Positions 29,771 to 30,828 of a stretch of DNA of 30,828 nt are shown one piece after another. Below the pieces are notes generated by a model. It had not been told where the DNA came from. It did not search any database and worked only from the letters and a program-made list of their open reading frames with translations. The stretch covers positions 1 to 30,828 of the forward strand of contig JADDMT010000228.1 in NCBI GenBank assembly GCA_021401465.1, given 5' to 3'. The stretch is from Teratosphaeria epicoccoides. Its lineage: Eukaryota; Ascomycota; Dothideomycetes; Mycosphaerellales; Teratosphaeriaceae. How positions within the stretch are numbered: position 1 is the first letter of the stretch; each line of letters starts with the position of its first letter. The translations under genes and the position numbers were made by a program.

Positions 29771-30828
29771 ATGTCAAGTAGTTCTTCAACTGTTAGTTCA
29801 AGCTCTAGCGACAGTTAACCGACACTACGAGAACAAGTTGCCGCTATACCTCAAATCACGTAGTAGCTCGAATCCATTCACCTTAGCGAGATGGCTCTAG
29901 CATCCGTCGCAGGTTCAACTACCGGGAATAGACACGGCAACAACGGCTTCAAGATGGGAAGCCCTACAGAGTTTACAGGACAACGATCTCAAGTCGAGAT
30001 GTTTATCCTACAATGCTAGTTAGCATTTAACGTGGATACAGAACGGTTTACGACACATCATAAGCGAATGATGTACATTGTCTCTTACCTGAAGGGACCG
30101 GCGTTCGAGTTTATCTAGCCTCATCTAACGGATTATCTAGATCACGTCAGCAGCGCCGAAGCCAGGAAGACGACGACTAGGGAGATTCTTAACTCAGACA
30201 AGTCTTTGTTTAAGGCATTACGCGAAGCGTTCGGGCTCGGTAATGAGCAACAAGAGGCCGAAAGAGCTCTCCTAGGAATCTAGCAGAAGGGTTCCGCCAC
30301 GAAGTACCGCGCGGACTTTCAGACCCTCTCTGCTCGAGTCGACTAGAATGATAACGCTTTAGCCGCTCAGTTCTACTAGGGACTAAAGGAGACGGTTAAA
30401 GATGAAATTGCCCGAGGAGATCGGCTAACGACACTCAAGGAAATGAGCGATCTCGCGATTAGAATCGATAATCGCATCTAGGAACGACAGCAAGAATGAT
30501 AACATGGAAATCGCAAGCTAGCGCAGGCTAACCATAAGGTCTAACGATCGGCACCGAAATGGCGAAGCGATTACTACGGTCTCCAACCTATGGAGTTAGA
30601 TGCGACTAAGGGGCGTCCGAGGAATGGACCCCAAGGAAAGCCGCAGAAGGGCTCTCCTCCCTAGAATGGTCTGAAGAAGCCATTCGACAAGAGTAATCTC
30701 GAGTGCCACAACTGCGGAAAGAAAGGACACTTTTCCCGCGAATGTTTTGCTAAGAAGCAACGACAAGAGCTGCCTAGGATAGAGCAGGCTCGCGCGACAA
30801 CGACGGCACCTAAGCAAAAGGTCGCCGC
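29771..30828 (+). pseudogene. B2 gag, C-terminus cut by window edge
   Basis: ATG at 29771 opens a serine-rich N-terminus, then the capsid-like core: SPTEFTGQRSQVEMFILQC near 29962-30018, MYIVSYLKGPAFEF (30073-30114), REAFGLGNEQQEAERALLGI (30221-30280), KYRADFQTLSARVD (30304-30345). Near 30595 MELDATKGRPRNG leads to the zinc knuckle CHNCGKKGHFSREC (30703-30745), which is intact. About ten RIP-type stops remain. Gag packages the element RNA. Homologous to 3566-4691 on the minus strand. Confidence 0.9.

Larger units (their letters stand above)
29222..30828 (+). mobile_element. Gypsy element B2, runs off the right edge
   Basis: LTR, leader and gag on the plus strand, inserted into the end of D2 pol. 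Pol is outside the window. It carries fewer stops per codon than any other element here, consistent with being the last to insert on this side. Confidence 0.88.

Noticed and set aside
1..30828. tRNA, rRNA or CRISPR features
   Set aside because: No cloverleaf with conserved T-arm bases, no rRNA core sequence and no regularly spaced direct repeats were seen.

Overview
The window looks like a stack of dead transposable elements from a filamentous fungus, most likely an ascomycete of the Pezizomycotina type. I see no host gene that is intact, and no rRNA, tRNA or CRISPR. Almost every coding frame is full of in-frame TAG and TAA codons that sit where CAG, CAA or TGG would be expected. The two copies of one LTR (1446-1805 and 11301-11660) differ mainly by CpA to TpA changes, read as TpG to TpA on the other strand. 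That is the mark of repeat-induced point mutation (RIP), and it underlies the assignment to a fungus.

The layout is a two-sided set of nested insertions. I use letters for families. The core is element D1, a Ty3/Gypsy element on the minus strand (7621-11300). Going left, D1 is cut at 7620/7621 by element E, an unrecognised element with a 174-bp LTR at 7447-7620. E is cut at 5191/5192 by element B1, Gypsy on the minus strand with its 5' LTR at 4808-5191. B1 is cut inside its reverse transcriptase at 1805/1806 by the LTR of element A1 (LTR 1446-1805, internal part or captured sequence to the left). Going right, the 5' LTR of D1 is cut at 11300/11301 by element A2, Gypsy on the plus strand with LTR 11301-11660 and gag-pol 11935-14723. 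A2 is cut in its RNase H at about 14723 by a large DNA transposon (about 14724-24255). That transposon is cut at 24255/24256 by D2, Gypsy on the plus strand (LTR 24256-24467, gag, pol to 29221). D2 is cut at 29221/29222 by B2, Gypsy on the plus strand (LTR 29222-29655, gag to the window end).

The large DNA transposon is the most unusual resident. Its plus-strand gene (about 20560-24128) reads as a Plavaka-like transposase of the CACTA/CMC group, which I know mainly from basidiomycetes. It shares its element with at least three other degenerate reading frames whose function I do not recognise: a long divergent minus-strand gene (15290-18025), a short minus-strand coiled-coil frame (about 18640-18968) and a plus-strand frame (about 19330-19865). 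Hairpins built on the core TACCGCTAG/CTAGCGGTA lie between these frames.

The left edge (1-761, minus strand) holds a degenerate cysteine-rich frame with far fewer stops than the retrotransposons. It could be a captured or host gene, in antisense to element A1.

All family assignments come from motifs read by eye. Boundaries of LTRs are base-precise where two copies or terminal TG...CA inverted repeats could be compared; gag/pol limits inside elements are approximate.
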